Source: Streptomyces sp. HUAS 15-9 (lineage in GTDB: Bacteria; Actinomycetota; Actinomycetes; Streptomycetales; Streptomycetaceae). Taken from it: a DNA stretch of 64,000 nt. Below the pieces are notes generated by a model that worked only from the letters and a program-made list of their open reading frames with translations, did no database searches and was not told the origin of the DNA. Location of the stretch: assembly GCF_025642155.1 (NCBI RefSeq), contig NZ_CP106798.1, forward strand, positions 3,906,001 to 3,970,000, read 5' to 3'. Positions 26,168-34,025 of this stretch are shown here, piece by piece; the first letter of the stretch is position 1, and each line of letters opens with the position of its first letter. The position numbers were made by a program, and so were the translations under genes.

Positions 26168-27013
26168 ATGCGAAGCCGCGAACTCGACCCAAGTGCGTCG
26201 CCGCTGGACTACTACGGGTATGAACTTCGGCGAGCTCGGGAGGCAGCGGGGCTGACGCTGGCGCAACTGGGGTCGATCGTCTTCTGCACGGGGTCACTGA
26301 TCGGGCAGATCGAGACGGCGGCGAAGGTTCCGCAGCGGGACTTTTCCGAGAGGTTGGATGCGGCTCTGGGGACGGATGGACTGTTCTCACGGTTGGTGGG
26401 GCTGGTTTTGCGGAGCCAGTTGCCTAGTTGGTTTCAGCCTTATGCGGAGATGGAGGCGAACGCAACGAACATCTCCACGTACCAGGCGCAGGTGGTGTAC
26501 GGGCTTCTCCAGACTCCCGCGTATGCACGAGCGGTACTGGACGCGGGGTTGGCGGAGAGACTGGACGAGCAGGTGGTGGCGCGGTTGGAGCGGCAGCGGA
26601 TCCTTGCCCGGGAGCAGCCGCCGCTGGTGTGGGTGGTGTTGGACGAGGTCGTGCTGCACAGGCCGTTCGGCGGCCAGGAGGTAATGCGGGAGCAACTCGC
26701 GCACCTATTGTCGTTCCAGAACCGACGCGAGGTGCGCGTGCAGGTGCTGCCGCTGGGGGTAGGCCAACACCCCGCCACGGCAGGAGGGTTCACGGTGATG
26801 CGCTTCGACGACCATGCCGACATCACGTACTCCGAGAACTACGACTCCGGTTTCGTGACCGCCAATTCGAGCATCGTCAAGGACTGTTCGCATCGTTACG
26901 ATCATCTTCAGGCCGCTGCCCTCTCCATCGAGGACTCGGCCAAGCTGATCGCCCGTGTCCGGGAGGAACGCTATGCAGAACAGCCGCAACCTACTGAAGG
27001 CCCAGTGGCATAA
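26168..27013 (+). CDS. XRE-family HTH regulator with DUF5753
   Basis: The protein has 281 residues with ATG at 26168 (MRSRELDPSAS) and GGAGGT 7 nt upstream. The HTH (residues about 17-72: YELRRAREAAGLTLAQLG, then SLIGQIETAAKVPQRDF) is followed by the DUF5753 ligand-like domain (FQPYAEMEANATNISTYQAQVVYGLLQTPAYARAV). This is the WhiJ/AbaA-type pair so common in Streptomyces, where the HTH protein is controlled by a small DUF397 partner, encoded here by the next gene with a 41-nt overlap. It is divergent from the catabolic operon. Base composition is visibly less GC-rich than its neighbours, suggesting acquisition. Confidence 0.9.
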   Translation: MRSRELDPSASPLDYYGYELRRAREAAGLTLAQLGSIVFCTGSLIGQIETAAKVPQRDFSERLDAALGTDGLFSRLVGLVLRSQLPSWFQPYAEMEANATNISTYQAQVVYGLLQTPAYARAVLDAGLAERLDEQVVARLERQRILAREQPPLVWVVLDEVVLHRPFGGQEVMREQLAHLLSFQNRREVRVQVLPLGVGQHPATAGGFTVMRFDDHADITYSENYDSGFVTANSSIVKDCSHRYDHLQAAALSIEDSAKLIARVREERYAEQPQPTEGPVA

Positions 27014-27239
27014 GTCGTCGTACAGCGGAGGGACCGGAGGCGAATGCGTCGAGTGCGCCCCTCTGGGCACCGCCACCTGGCGTAAGTCGTCCTACAGCGG
27101 CGGCACTGGCGGTGATTGCGTCGAGGTCGCCGACCTCACCCCCCACATAGCCGTCCGCGACTCCAAGAACGTCGTCGGCCCTCACGTGACCTTCTCCGGC
27201 ACCGCCTGGGCCAACTTCCTCACGTACGCCGCGAAGTGA
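26973..27239 (+). CDS. DUF397 protein with internally duplicated motif
   Basis: The protein has 88 residues. ATG at 26973 (MQNSRNLLKAQWHKSSYSGG) follows GGGAGG at -7. Normal DUF397 partners carry one W(K/R)KSSYSGGxxGxCVEVA block of about 60 residues. Here the block occurs twice in tandem, QWHKSSYSGGTGGECVE (near 16-32) and TWRKSSYSGGTGGDCVEVA (near 40-58), followed by the usual VRDSKNVVGPHVTFSGTAWANF tail. The first copy lacks the tail, so it is a partial duplication. It likely modulates the upstream XRE/DUF5753 regulator. Confidence 0.88.
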   Translation: MQNSRNLLKAQWHKSSYSGGTGGECVECAPLGTATWRKSSYSGGTGGDCVEVADLTPHIAVRDSKNVVGPHVTFSGTAWANFLTYAAK

Positions 27240-27243
27240 CCGT

Positions 27244-27535
27244 GGGGGCCGCCCGCTTCTTTGTCAGTGTCGTGCTTCCACGCCCCGAGTAAAGGGCGCT
27301 CCGCTGTCGCTCCGCGTCGCCTTCGGCGATGGCCCTGCGGGCCACCCTTGACTAGGGGCGTTCCAGCACGGGTTAGAAGCGAGCGGGCGGCCCGGAAAGA
27401 CGGGTGGCCAGCGGAGTTCGCGGGCAACCGTCGGCTGCGTTCTCGCCCGGGGATCGCGGGCGCAGCCGCGCCTCGCCTGCACGCCGGGTCGGCTTGGCGG
27501 CCCACGGCCGGTGGGCAATACGGCGCGAGAGGCGA
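27244..27535. repeat. Palindromic repeat element, copy 1 (inverted)
   Basis: About 290 bp, beginning GGGGGCCGCCCGCTTCTTTG just after the DUF397 stop. Within it, GTGCTTCCACGCCCCGAG (arm 27272-27298) and its imperfect complement (27343-27369) form a 27-bp hairpin. It is the reverse complement of the two later copies. Homology extends into the start of the 63-bp tandem repeat. Confidence 0.8.
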
Positions 27536-27648
27536 GTGGCGGCACGCCGGGTCGGCTTGGCGGCCCACGGCCGGTGGGCAATACGGCGCGAGAGGCGAGT
27601 GGCGGCACGCCGGGTCGGCTTGGCGGCCCACGGCCGGTGGGCAATACG
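27479..27648. repeat. 63-bp tandem repeat, 2.7 copies
   Basis: Units start at 27479, 27542 and 27605 with GCACGCCGGGTCGGCTTGGC and are nearly identical over 63 bp until the third ends at about 27648. The length is a multiple of three, which is why a long spurious ORF with a repeated peptide runs through it. There are no spacers, so it is not a CRISPR array. Confidence 0.85.
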
Positions 27649-28049
27649 ACGGCAGCGGGGCCGGGGTGGGATCCCGATGGGACCTGGCAGCCTGGCGGAC
27701 TGCAGTCGCAGGACGGAGAGGGGAGCACAGGTGGGGCACGCGGACGCGGGCGTCCCTGCAGCCCATGCCGGGGTTCCCCTGGCCAATTCCTTCTAATCAC
27801 TCACTCCTGCGTGACCGGAGTGGCCGATGTGACAAGCGAGGCATTGCTTCCTGCCATCCAGTGGGCAATTGGACGATCTGGGACACCGCAGCACCTCACC
27901 ACCAGCCTGTTCTCACCCAGTCACTGACCCAAACCGACCAATCACCGCCCAGAGCCCCTTCCACGCCCCGCCTCAAGGCCCTGCCCCCAACGACCGACCT
28001 CAAGCCGCCGAACCCGGCCCGGCGTGCCACCACCCGGCCGATGCGCACC
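27649..28049. other. Non-coding unique segment between repeats
   Basis: About 400 nt with no ORF showing a ribosome site or recognisable product. It is less GC-biased around 27790-27930. I see no promoter or terminator of note. Confidence 0.4.
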
Positions 28050-28385
28050 CTGTCCCACCGGCGGCAGGCCGCCACTCCGACCCGGCGTGCCGCCACCCAG
28101 CTTCCGCGCTCCACCGCCCACCGGCCGCAAGCCGCTTAGCTCACCCGGCGTGCAGGCGAGGCGCGAGCGCGCCCCCTCCACCCCGGATACGACCGCAGCC
28201 GACCCGAGGGCCCGACCCACCCAAGCCGGCCACTTTCCCGGGCTGCCCGCTCGCTTCTCACCCGTGCTGGAACGCCCCTAGTCAAGGGTGCCCCGCAGGG
28301 GCATCGCCGAAGGCGACGCGACCGAAGGGAGCGCCCTTTACTCGGGGCGTGGAAGCACGACACTGACCAAGAAGCGGGCGGCCCC
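28050..28385. repeat. Palindromic repeat element, copy 2
   Basis: Direct repeat of copy 3, inverted relative to copy 1. Hairpin arms are 28264-28290 (GTGCTGGAACGCCCCTAGTC start) and 28332-28358. The right border is AAGAAGCGGGCGGCCCC. It contains degenerate CCCACCGGCCGCAAGCC-type subrepeats related to the 63-bp unit. Confidence 0.8.
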
Positions 28386-28564
28386 ACAGCCACTTACAAA
28401 CTCCGCCCACACCCATTCCCCCAAGTCCCGCTTCCCCACCCCCCACTTGTCAGAGAACGCCGCCACGAGCAACAGCCCACACCCACCCTCATCCGCCTCG
28501 TCCATGACCCTCGGCACACCGAGTCCGCCTGGCATACCGCCCACCCGGCCGACGCATGCCCGGC

Positions 28565-28896
28565 CGTCCACCGGCCGCAAGCCCACCCGGCGTGCCACCA
28601 CCCAGCCTCCGCGCTCCACCGCCCACCGGCCGCAAGCCGCTAAACCCACCCGGCGTGCTGGCGAGGCGCAACCGCGCACCCCCTCCACCCCGGACACGAA
28701 CGCAGCCCACCCAAGGGCCCGGCCCACCCAAGCCGGCCACTTTCCCCCGGCTGCCCGCTCGCTTCTCACCCGTGCTGGAACGCCCCTAGTCACGGGTGGC
28801 ACGCAGGGCCATCGCCGAAGGCGACGCGTAGCGACAGCGGAGCGCCCTTTACTCGGGGCGTGGAAGCACGACACTGACAAAGAAGCGGGCGGCCCC
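28565..28896. repeat. Palindromic repeat element, copy 3
   Basis: About 330 bp, in the same orientation as copy 2 and offset by about 505-511 bp. Hairpin arms are 28772-28798 and 28843-28869. It ends about 75 nt before the NAD(P)-binding gene, so it may lie in or near that gene's promoter. Confidence 0.8.
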
Positions 28897-28973
28897 CTGT
28901 CACACACCCTCGCTCTGATCCGTCAGACCGGTGACGACGCAATCGCGGGACTGGAACCGAGGGAGAGACGGAC

Positions 28974-29744
28974 ATGAGCGAGGCCAAGAAGGTTGCGGTT
29001 GCCGGGGCGACCGGGCGGCTCGGGCGGCATGTGGTGGACGTGCTGACGGAGCGTGGTCACCGGGTGGTGTCGATGTCCCGGGCCACCGGGGTCGACATCG
29101 TGACCGGGGAGGGGCTGGCCGAGGCGTTGGAGGGTGTGGACGTCGTGATCGACGCGGCCAGCACGCCCTCGCCGGACCAGCAGGTGGCGACGGAGTTCTT
29201 CACGGCGGCGGCCCGCAATCTGCACGAGGCCGGGCAGAAGGCCGGGGTCGGCCGGATGGTCGTCGTCTCGATCATCGGGATCGACGAGTCGGTCGCGGGC
29301 TACAACGCGGCCAAGCTGGAGCACGAGCGCGCGGTGCTGGCCGGGCCGGTGCCGGTGCGGGTGTTGCGGGCGGCGCAGTTCCACGAGTTCGTGGAGCAGC
29401 TGACGCAGTGGGGGCGGCAGGGCGACACGGTGTACGTGCCGAAGATGCGGACGCAGTTGGTCGCGGCGCGGGCTGTCGCGGAGGCGCTGGTGGACCTGGC
29501 GGAGGCCGACGAGGCGCCGGGGGCGCGGGCACCGTTCCCGGAGGTGGCCGGGCCGCGCGAGGAAAGCCTGGAGGATGCTGCCCGACTGCTGATGTCCCAC
29601 CGGGACCCGTCGGCGAAGGTGGTGGCCGTGAGCGACCCGGCCAACCCGGAGCGGGACCTGTTCGAGAGCGGAGGGCTCCTGCCGGGAGCGGGGGCACGGC
29701 TGGCGGGGCCTACGTTCGAAGAGTGGGTCGGGGCTGGCTTCTGA
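28974..29744 (+). CDS. NAD(P)-binding atypical SDR (NmrA-like) protein
   Basis: The protein has 256 residues with ATG at 28974 (MSEAKKVAVAGATGRLGRH) and GGGAGA upstream. The Rossmann nucleotide loop is GATGRLGRHV (residues 11-20). It has the NmrA/SDR-a layout: VDVVIDAASTPSP, a YNAAKLEHERAV segment resembling the YxxxK pair, and VRVLRAAQFHEFVEQL. Relatives are quinone or flavin reductases and redox sensors. There is no clear partner gene; it follows the repeat-rich spacer and converges on the DUF6247-like gene. Confidence 0.87.
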   Translation: MSEAKKVAVAGATGRLGRHVVDVLTERGHRVVSMSRATGVDIVTGEGLAEALEGVDVVIDAASTPSPDQQVATEFFTAAARNLHEAGQKAGVGRMVVVSIIGIDESVAGYNAAKLEHERAVLAGPVPVRVLRAAQFHEFVEQLTQWGRQGDTVYVPKMRTQLVAARAVAEALVDLAEADEAPGARAPFPEVAGPREESLEDAARLLMSHRDPSAKVVAVSDPANPERDLFESGGLLPGAGARLAGPTFEEWVGAGF

Positions 29745-29767
29745 GGCGGAGACCTCAGAGCGGAGCG

Positions 29768-29812
29768 CACCGGCAGCCGGTGGCGTCACGAGTGGCACTC
29801 CGGCTGCCGGTG
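29768..29812. terminator. Bidirectional stem-loop, 13-bp perfect stem
   Basis: CACCGGCAGCCGG (29768-29780) pairs with CCGGCTGCCGGTG (29800-29812) around a 19-nt loop. It lies between the convergent NmrA-like and DUF6247-like genes and can serve both. Confidence 0.75.
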
Positions 29813-29845
29813 TCTCCTCGTCCGGGGTGTGTTCCGGGTGCCGGG

Positions 29846-30184
29846 TCACTCCGCGCGCACCATCTCGGCGACGGCACGGTAGATGCCGCTGACGGTTGTC
29901 AGATGCTCGCGTGCCTCGTCCGGCGTGGTGGCGATGTGGGCGAGGTGTTCGGCTCGGTGGTACGCCTCCGCCGTCTCCGGTTGACGCTCGATCTCGATCA
30001 GAGCCGCCCAGTGATTCAGACAGGCGTGGACGGGCTTGAGCGAGCCATATTCCAACGCCTCGGCCAAGGCCTGGTCCTTGGCGAGGTCGTAAGCGGCCAG
30101 AAGATGCGGCGCGACCACGGCACAGGCGGCGCGCAGGGCAGCAGGGGTGCGGTCCGGGCGCGGAATCCGGGGTTCAAGGCACAA
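29846..30184 (-). CDS. Small DUF6247-like protein
   Basis: About 112 residues. The body RTPAALRAACAVVAPHLLAA, then DQALAEALEYGSLKPVHACLNHWAALIEIERQ, resembles the DUF6247 family (NPAAIRAAL..., then a helix pair with a conserved HxxLxxW-like motif), which is often encoded next to toxin-like or DNA-binding small proteins. The start is uncertain: there is no in-frame ATG or GTG before the conserved block, and TTG at 30184 is the best option. It sits 44 nt after the EamA stop on the same strand. The function is unknown. Confidence 0.5.
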   Translation of the reverse strand: MCLEPRIPRPDRTPAALRAACAVVAPHLLAAYDLAKDQALAEALEYGSLKPVHACLNHWAALIEIERQPETAEAYHRAEHLAHIATTPDEAREHLTTVSGIYRAVAEMVRAE

Positions 30185-30228
30185 GCCCGACTCTGGTCCC
30201 CACGCACCCGGCCACGCCGCGCAAGCCC

Positions 30229-31194
30229 TCAGGAAGCCGCCGACGGTGACTTCGCCCTCCCCCGGCCCACCTGTGTCCGTACCGCTCCCATGCTTGCGCC
30301 TATGACCAGGGCGATCGCGGCCGCCTGGGTGGCGGAGAGGGTCTGGTCCAGGATGAGGAAGCCCGCTGTCGCTGCGATGGCCGGTTCCAGGCTCATGAGG
30401 ATGGCGAAGGTGGAGGCGGGCAGGCGGCGCAGGGCGAGGAGTTCGAGGGTGTAGGGGAGGACCGAGGAGAGGACCGCCACCGCCGAGCCCAGGGCCAGCG
30501 TGGTCGGGTTCAGCAGCTTGGTGCCCGATTCGACGATCCCCAGCGGGAGGAACAGCAGCGCCGCCACCGCCATGGCCAGCGCCAGACCGTCGGCCTGGGG
30601 GAAGCGGCGGCCCGTGCGGGCGCTGAAGAGGATGTACGCCGCCCACATCGCGCCCGCCCCTAGAGCGAAGGCGACGCCCACCGGGTCGAGGTTGCTGAAG
30701 CCCCCGCCGCCCAGGAGGAAGACGCCTGCCAGGGCCAGGCCCGCCCAGAGCGCGTTGATCGCGCGGCGGGAGGCGAGGACCGACAGGGCCAGGGGGCCCA
30801 GCACCTCCAGGGTCACGGCTGGGCCGAGCGGGATACGGGCGACGGACTCGTAGAAGAGGCCGTTCATCGCGCCCATGGTGATGCCGAAGACGATCACCGT
30901 GCCCCAGTCGGTGCGCGAGTGGCCGCGCAGCCGGGGGCGGCAGACCAGCATCAGGATCACCGCGGCGGCGAGGAGGCGCAGGGTGACCACCCCGAGCGCG
31001 CCGGCCCGGGGCATCAGCGTCACGGCGAGGGCCCCGCCGAACTGGACCGAGATCCCGCCGGCCAGCACCAGTCCGACCGGCCCGAGGGAGCCGAGGGAGC
31101 CGAAGCGGCGGGGTGCGCCACCAGCGGGCGTGCGCGCGTGGTCCGTCATGGAGGTGGGTGAGGACGACGGGGTGGTGGCGCTTGGGGTGCTCAC
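30229..31194 (-). CDS. EamA/RhaT-family (RhtA-like) exporter
   Basis: The protein has 321 residues with GTG at 31194 and AGGA at -10; a later ATG at 31149 is possible. Ten hydrophobic helices form two EamA repeats (about 40-165 and 180-310), with landmarks GPVGLVLAGGISVQFGGALA, FYESVARIPLGPAVTLEVLGPL and SSVLPYTLELLALRRLPAS. The second half resembles the RhtA threonine/homoserine exporters. It probably exports an amino acid or similar metabolite. It is preceded by a 119-nt spacer from the ABC gene, where a TATTAC-like -10 can be seen on the minus strand. Confidence 0.9.
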   Translation of the reverse strand: MSTPSATTPSSSPTSMTDHARTPAGGAPRRFGSLGSLGPVGLVLAGGISVQFGGALAVTLMPRAGALGVVTLRLLAAAVILMLVCRPRLRGHSRTDWGTVIVFGITMGAMNGLFYESVARIPLGPAVTLEVLGPLALSVLASRRAINALWAGLALAGVFLLGGGGFSNLDPVGVAFALGAGAMWAAYILFSARTGRRFPQADGLALAMAVAALLFLPLGIVESGTKLLNPTTLALGSAVAVLSSVLPYTLELLALRRLPASTFAILMSLEPAIAATAGFLILDQTLSATQAAAIALVIGASMGAVRTQVGRGRAKSPSAAS

Positions 31195-31313
31195 GGGCGG
31201 TCCTGGGGGCTGGCTCGGGTCAGGGTGTGTTCATCGCGATGTACTACCGAGTCCAGGGTAATAGACTTCGCCAGGAGTGTGAACCGCTTATGCAACTGTC
31301 CTGGATGCTGAGA

Positions 31314-33335
31314 TCAGATGCCGGGCCAGGGGTCCGTGTCACGGAACAGCGGGCGGCCGTCCGGGAGTGTGGTGGGGACCGTTCCCTGTGCCTCGTAGGG
31401 GAGCTGGACCCAGACCGCGGCGGCTGCGTACGGGTCGTATCCCACGTCGTAGGCGTTGCCGTAGCCCTGCCCATGTGCGTACTCCTGCACAGGTGCCGGC
31501 GTCTCCTCCGTGAACAGCGGCAACCGCAGTTCCGCCGTGTCCATCGCCGCGTTGTTCTGTGAGCGGTGCAGGCGGGAGTACGCCCCGCCCCGTGCCAGCA
31601 ATTCCTCGTGCCGGCCCGTCTCCACCACGCGGCCGCGGTCGACGACCAGGATGCGGTCGGCGTCGGGGGCGAGGTTGAGGTCGTGGGTGATCATGATGGT
31701 CGTACGGCCCGTCGTCAGGCGGCGCAAGGGCTTGACCACTCGGCGTGCGGCCATGGCGTCCAGGCCCGTCGTCGGCTCGTCCAGGACCAGGACCGGTGCG
31801 TCGCGCAGGATCGCGCGGGCGATGGCAAGGCGCTGGAGCTGGCCGCCGGACAGGCGGGCCGAGTTGGGGTCTACCCTGGTGTCGTAGCCGTCGGGGAGCC
31901 GGACGATGAAGTCGTGTGCGTCGGCTGCCTTCGCCGCCTCGACGATGGCCTGCTCGCTGGCGCCGGGTCGGCCGCAGGCGATGTTCGCGCGGACCGTGTC
32001 GTGCAGGACGAGGGTCTCCTGCGGGAGCAGGGTGATGTACTCGCGCAGCCGGGCGAGCGGGAAGTCCCGCAGCGGTACGCCGTCCAGGAGGATCTGGCCC
32101 GCGTCGGGGTCGTAGAAGCGCAGGAGGAGTTTCGACACCGTCGACTTGCCCGCGCCGCTCGGGCCGGTGATGATCACCAGCTCGCCCGGGCTGACCGTGA
32201 AGGAGAGGTCCTGCAGGGTCGTTCCGTCGGCGCCGGGGTAGCTGAAGCCGACGTCCCGGAGCTCCACCGTGCCGTCGGGGCGGCCGGTCTCCGTGCCCCG
32301 CCGGGGGTCGGTGACCGACGGCTTCACGTCCAGGATCTCGATGAGCCGTTCCGCGCCCGCCGTGGCCGCCGTGACCGTGAGGCCGAGCTGGGCCAGGCCC
32401 CGGACGGGCGGGTAGAGGTAGCCGAGGAAGGCGGCGAAGGCGAGCAGTTGGCCCAGGGTCATCCGGCCGGTGGAGATCTCCCAGGCGCCGATGCCGATCA
32501 CCGCCAGGACGCAGATCGTCTCTATGACCTGGACGAGTTGTTCGTAGGCCTCGTTGAGGCGGGTGGCGCGGACCGAGGCGCGGAACCAGGCGTTCGCCTC
32601 CTCGCTCAGCCGGCGCCGCTCCGCGTCCCGGCGGTCGTACGCCTGCGTCAGCACGACGTTGCCGAGGGACTCCTCGACGACGGAGGTGATCGCACCGTCG
32701 GCGACCCGGCCCTCGCGCGAGACGTCCTTGATGGAGCCGGAGAAGCGGCGGGCCGCCAGCCAGAACAGCGGGGCGAGGACGAAGGTGGCGGCGGCCAGGT
32801 CCCAGCGCAGCCAGAACGCGGCGGCCGCGTAGAACAGGGCGGAGAAGGCCGCCGAGGCGGCGCCGACGAGACCGGAGACGACCATCGTCTCGATCGCCTC
32901 GACGTCGCTGGTCAGCCGGGAGAGCAGATCGCCCTGCCGGTGGCGCTGGAAGAAGTGCGGGGGCAGTTGTTGCACATGGTCGAAGACATGCTCGCGCAGC
33001 CGCATCACGAAGCGCTCCGTCACCCAGGCGGCAAGGGAGTTGCCCGCGTACGCGACGGCCGCGCCGACCGCGGCGATGCCCAGCCACTTCACGGCCGGAC
33101 TCCAGAACGCGCTGAGCGAGCCCTTCTGCAGGGCGTGGTCGGTGAGGTCGCTGAAGAGCAGGATGGCCTCGGTCTCGGCGAGCGCGGCGAGCACCGTGCA
33201 CAGCCAGACGACCAGCAGCCAGCGGCGCAGTCCTCTGGTCAGCGGCCAGAAGCGGTGAAAGGCGGTACGGGTGGGGATGGTCGGAGTGTCCTCGTATTCG
33301 AGTTCCTCACTCTCGCTCTCGGTATCCTTGCCCAT
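31314..33335 (-). CDS. ABC exporter, fused permease-ATPase (peptide/multidrug type)
   Basis: The protein has 673 residues with ATG at 33335. Six membrane helices span about residues 35-320 (the exporter coupling motifs QLPPHFFQRHRQGDLLSRLT and FMRLREHVF are clear). The nucleotide-binding domain covers about 350-590 with Walker A GPSGAGKS, signature LSGGQLQRLAIARAIL, Walker B VLVLDEPT and H-loop MITHDLN. The C-terminal 75 residues form an unusual tail rich in Pro/Tyr (YAHGQGYGNAYDVGYDPYAA). There is no C39 peptidase domain. The gene lies 109 nt after a Lys/Pro-rich peptide gene with a stem-loop between them, a layout typical of precursor-exporter pairs. Confidence 0.93.
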   Translation of the reverse strand: MGKDTESESEELEYEDTPTIPTRTAFHRFWPLTRGLRRWLLVVWLCTVLAALAETEAILLFSDLTDHALQKGSLSAFWSPAVKWLGIAAVGAAVAYAGNSLAAWVTERFVMRLREHVFDHVQQLPPHFFQRHRQGDLLSRLTSDVEAIETMVVSGLVGAASAAFSALFYAAAAFWLRWDLAAATFVLAPLFWLAARRFSGSIKDVSREGRVADGAITSVVEESLGNVVLTQAYDRRDAERRRLSEEANAWFRASVRATRLNEAYEQLVQVIETICVLAVIGIGAWEISTGRMTLGQLLAFAAFLGYLYPPVRGLAQLGLTVTAATAGAERLIEILDVKPSVTDPRRGTETGRPDGTVELRDVGFSYPGADGTTLQDLSFTVSPGELVIITGPSGAGKSTVSKLLLRFYDPDAGQILLDGVPLRDFPLARLREYITLLPQETLVLHDTVRANIACGRPGASEQAIVEAAKAADAHDFIVRLPDGYDTRVDPNSARLSGGQLQRLAIARAILRDAPVLVLDEPTTGLDAMAARRVVKPLRRLTTGRTTIMITHDLNLAPDADRILVVDRGRVVETGRHEELLARGGAYSRLHRSQNNAAMDTAELRLPLFTEETPAPVQEYAHGQGYGNAYDVGYDPYAAAAVWVQLPYEAQGTVPTTLPDGRPLFRDTDPWPGI

Positions 33336-33397
33336 TTCGCATTCCCTCCGCTTTCCGTCGCCGAGTTCGAGATCGATTGAATTCAGGAATGCACGAA

Positions 33398-33425
33398 GGG
33401 GGCCGACGGTGCACCATCGGCCCCC
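33398..33425. terminator. Stem-loop between the peptide gene and its ABC exporter
   Basis: GGGGGCCGA (33398-33406) pairs with TCGGCCCCC (33417-33425) with a 10-nt loop, 20 nt past the peptide stop. A partial terminator or processing hairpin here would give more peptide mRNA than exporter mRNA, as in many peptide operons. Confidence 0.65.
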
Positions 33426-33444
33426 TCATTCGCTCAGCGCCGGA

Positions 33445-33576
33445 TCAGCCGTCCTGGCCGGGCAGCGGCTTGGGAAGCGGCTTGTGCGCGTGCTTCTTCG
33501 GCTTCGGCTTCGGCGGCGGAGGGAGCTGCTTCGACTTGGGCTTGGGGGGCAGCGGGGCAAGCTTCTTGAAGCTCAT
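33445..33576 (-). CDS. 43-residue Lys/Pro-rich cationic peptide
   Basis: ATG at 33576 is preceded by AGGAG 5 nt upstream (in CTAGGAGTCGGA), and the ORF ends in TGA at 33445. It begins MSFKKLAPLPPKPK and has 11 Lys, 14 Pro, two His and a single acidic residue (Asp42), net charge about +10, with PxK repeats through its centre and a GQDG end. It has no Cys, no signal peptide and no double-Gly leader. The gene lies between a conserved 62-residue protein and an ABC exporter. It may be a secreted antimicrobial, a cell-wall-binding peptide or an intrinsically disordered partner. I recognise no family. Confidence 0.7.
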   Translation of the reverse strand: MSFKKLAPLPPKPKSKQLPPPPKPKPKKHAHKPLPKPLPGQDG

Positions 33577-33799
33577 TCCGACTCCTAGTGTTTCGCAGTT
33601 CAGGTGATTCGAGAATTCCGCGTCCGGCTCCCGATGACCAAGAAGCTACACGGCTTGCCTGTGTCGTGACGGCAAAAATGGCAAAGGAGCGCTGTGAATA
33701 CCCTGGGAAAAGCTGGGAGTTGGTTCGGCATGCTGAGAGTTTCTTCTGCGGCGGGCCATGTGGACGACGTTCAGTGCCATGTGCGGCAGCTGGTGAGAT
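33577..33799. promoter_or_regulatory. Spacer likely holding the peptide-gene promoter
   Basis: The 223-nt gap is noticeably less GC-rich around 33600-33700 than its surroundings. On the minus strand it offers TTGCCG followed 18-21 nt later by TGTAGC/TAGCTT about 80 nt before the peptide start, a weak SigA-like candidate. No convincing ORF lies here. Confidence 0.3.
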
Positions 33800-33988
33800 T
33801 CACGAAGTCATGATCCGCCAGTGCCCGACCTCCTGGTATTCAGAGTCGTACACCGGCGAGCCGTCGCCCGGCTGGAGGGGGTAGTGGTGCAGGTTGCCGG
33901 CCCAGTAGCGGAGGATCCGGCCCAGTTCCCGGGCGGGGTCCTCGGTCACGCGTCCGGCATCCACGTCGACTTCCAGCAGGAACTTCAC
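33800..33988 (-). CDS. Small conserved protein of 62 residues, MerR-divergent
   Basis: GTG at 33988 (MKFLLEVDVDAGRVTEDP) has a strong AGGAGGAG ribosome site. The protein has an acidic, mixed alpha/beta composition with ELGRILRYWAGNLHHYPLQPGDGSPVYDSEYQEVG. It resembles a family of tiny actinobacterial proteins of unknown function. It starts 104 nt from the divergent two-headed MerR gene, sharing the CAATTG dyad region, and precedes the cationic peptide and ABC exporter genes on the same strand. Confidence 0.8.
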   Translation of the reverse strand: MKFLLEVDVDAGRVTEDPARELGRILRYWAGNLHHYPLQPGDGSPVYDSEYQEVGHWRIMTS

Positions 33989-34025
33989 AGTTGTCTCCTC
34001 CTGTCGGGGCTGCTGGTATCTGCGG

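Noticed and set aside
27479..27648. Possible CRISPR array
   Set aside because: Units are contiguous with no unique spacers, and no cas genes are nearby.
27261..28139. 292-residue + frame through the repeats
   Set aside because: It is open because the repeat unit is 63 bp and GC-rich. No ribosome site or family match supports a protein; kept only as repeat evidence.
33377..33607. 76-residue + frame opposite the Lys/Pro peptide
   Set aside because: Its composition is Gly/Phe-rich and it lacks a ribosome site; the minus-strand ORF is better supported.
33588..33884. 98-residue + strand ORF in the spacer upstream of the peptide gene
   Set aside because: It runs across the end of the 62-residue gene on the other strand, and no ribosome site precedes any of its starts.
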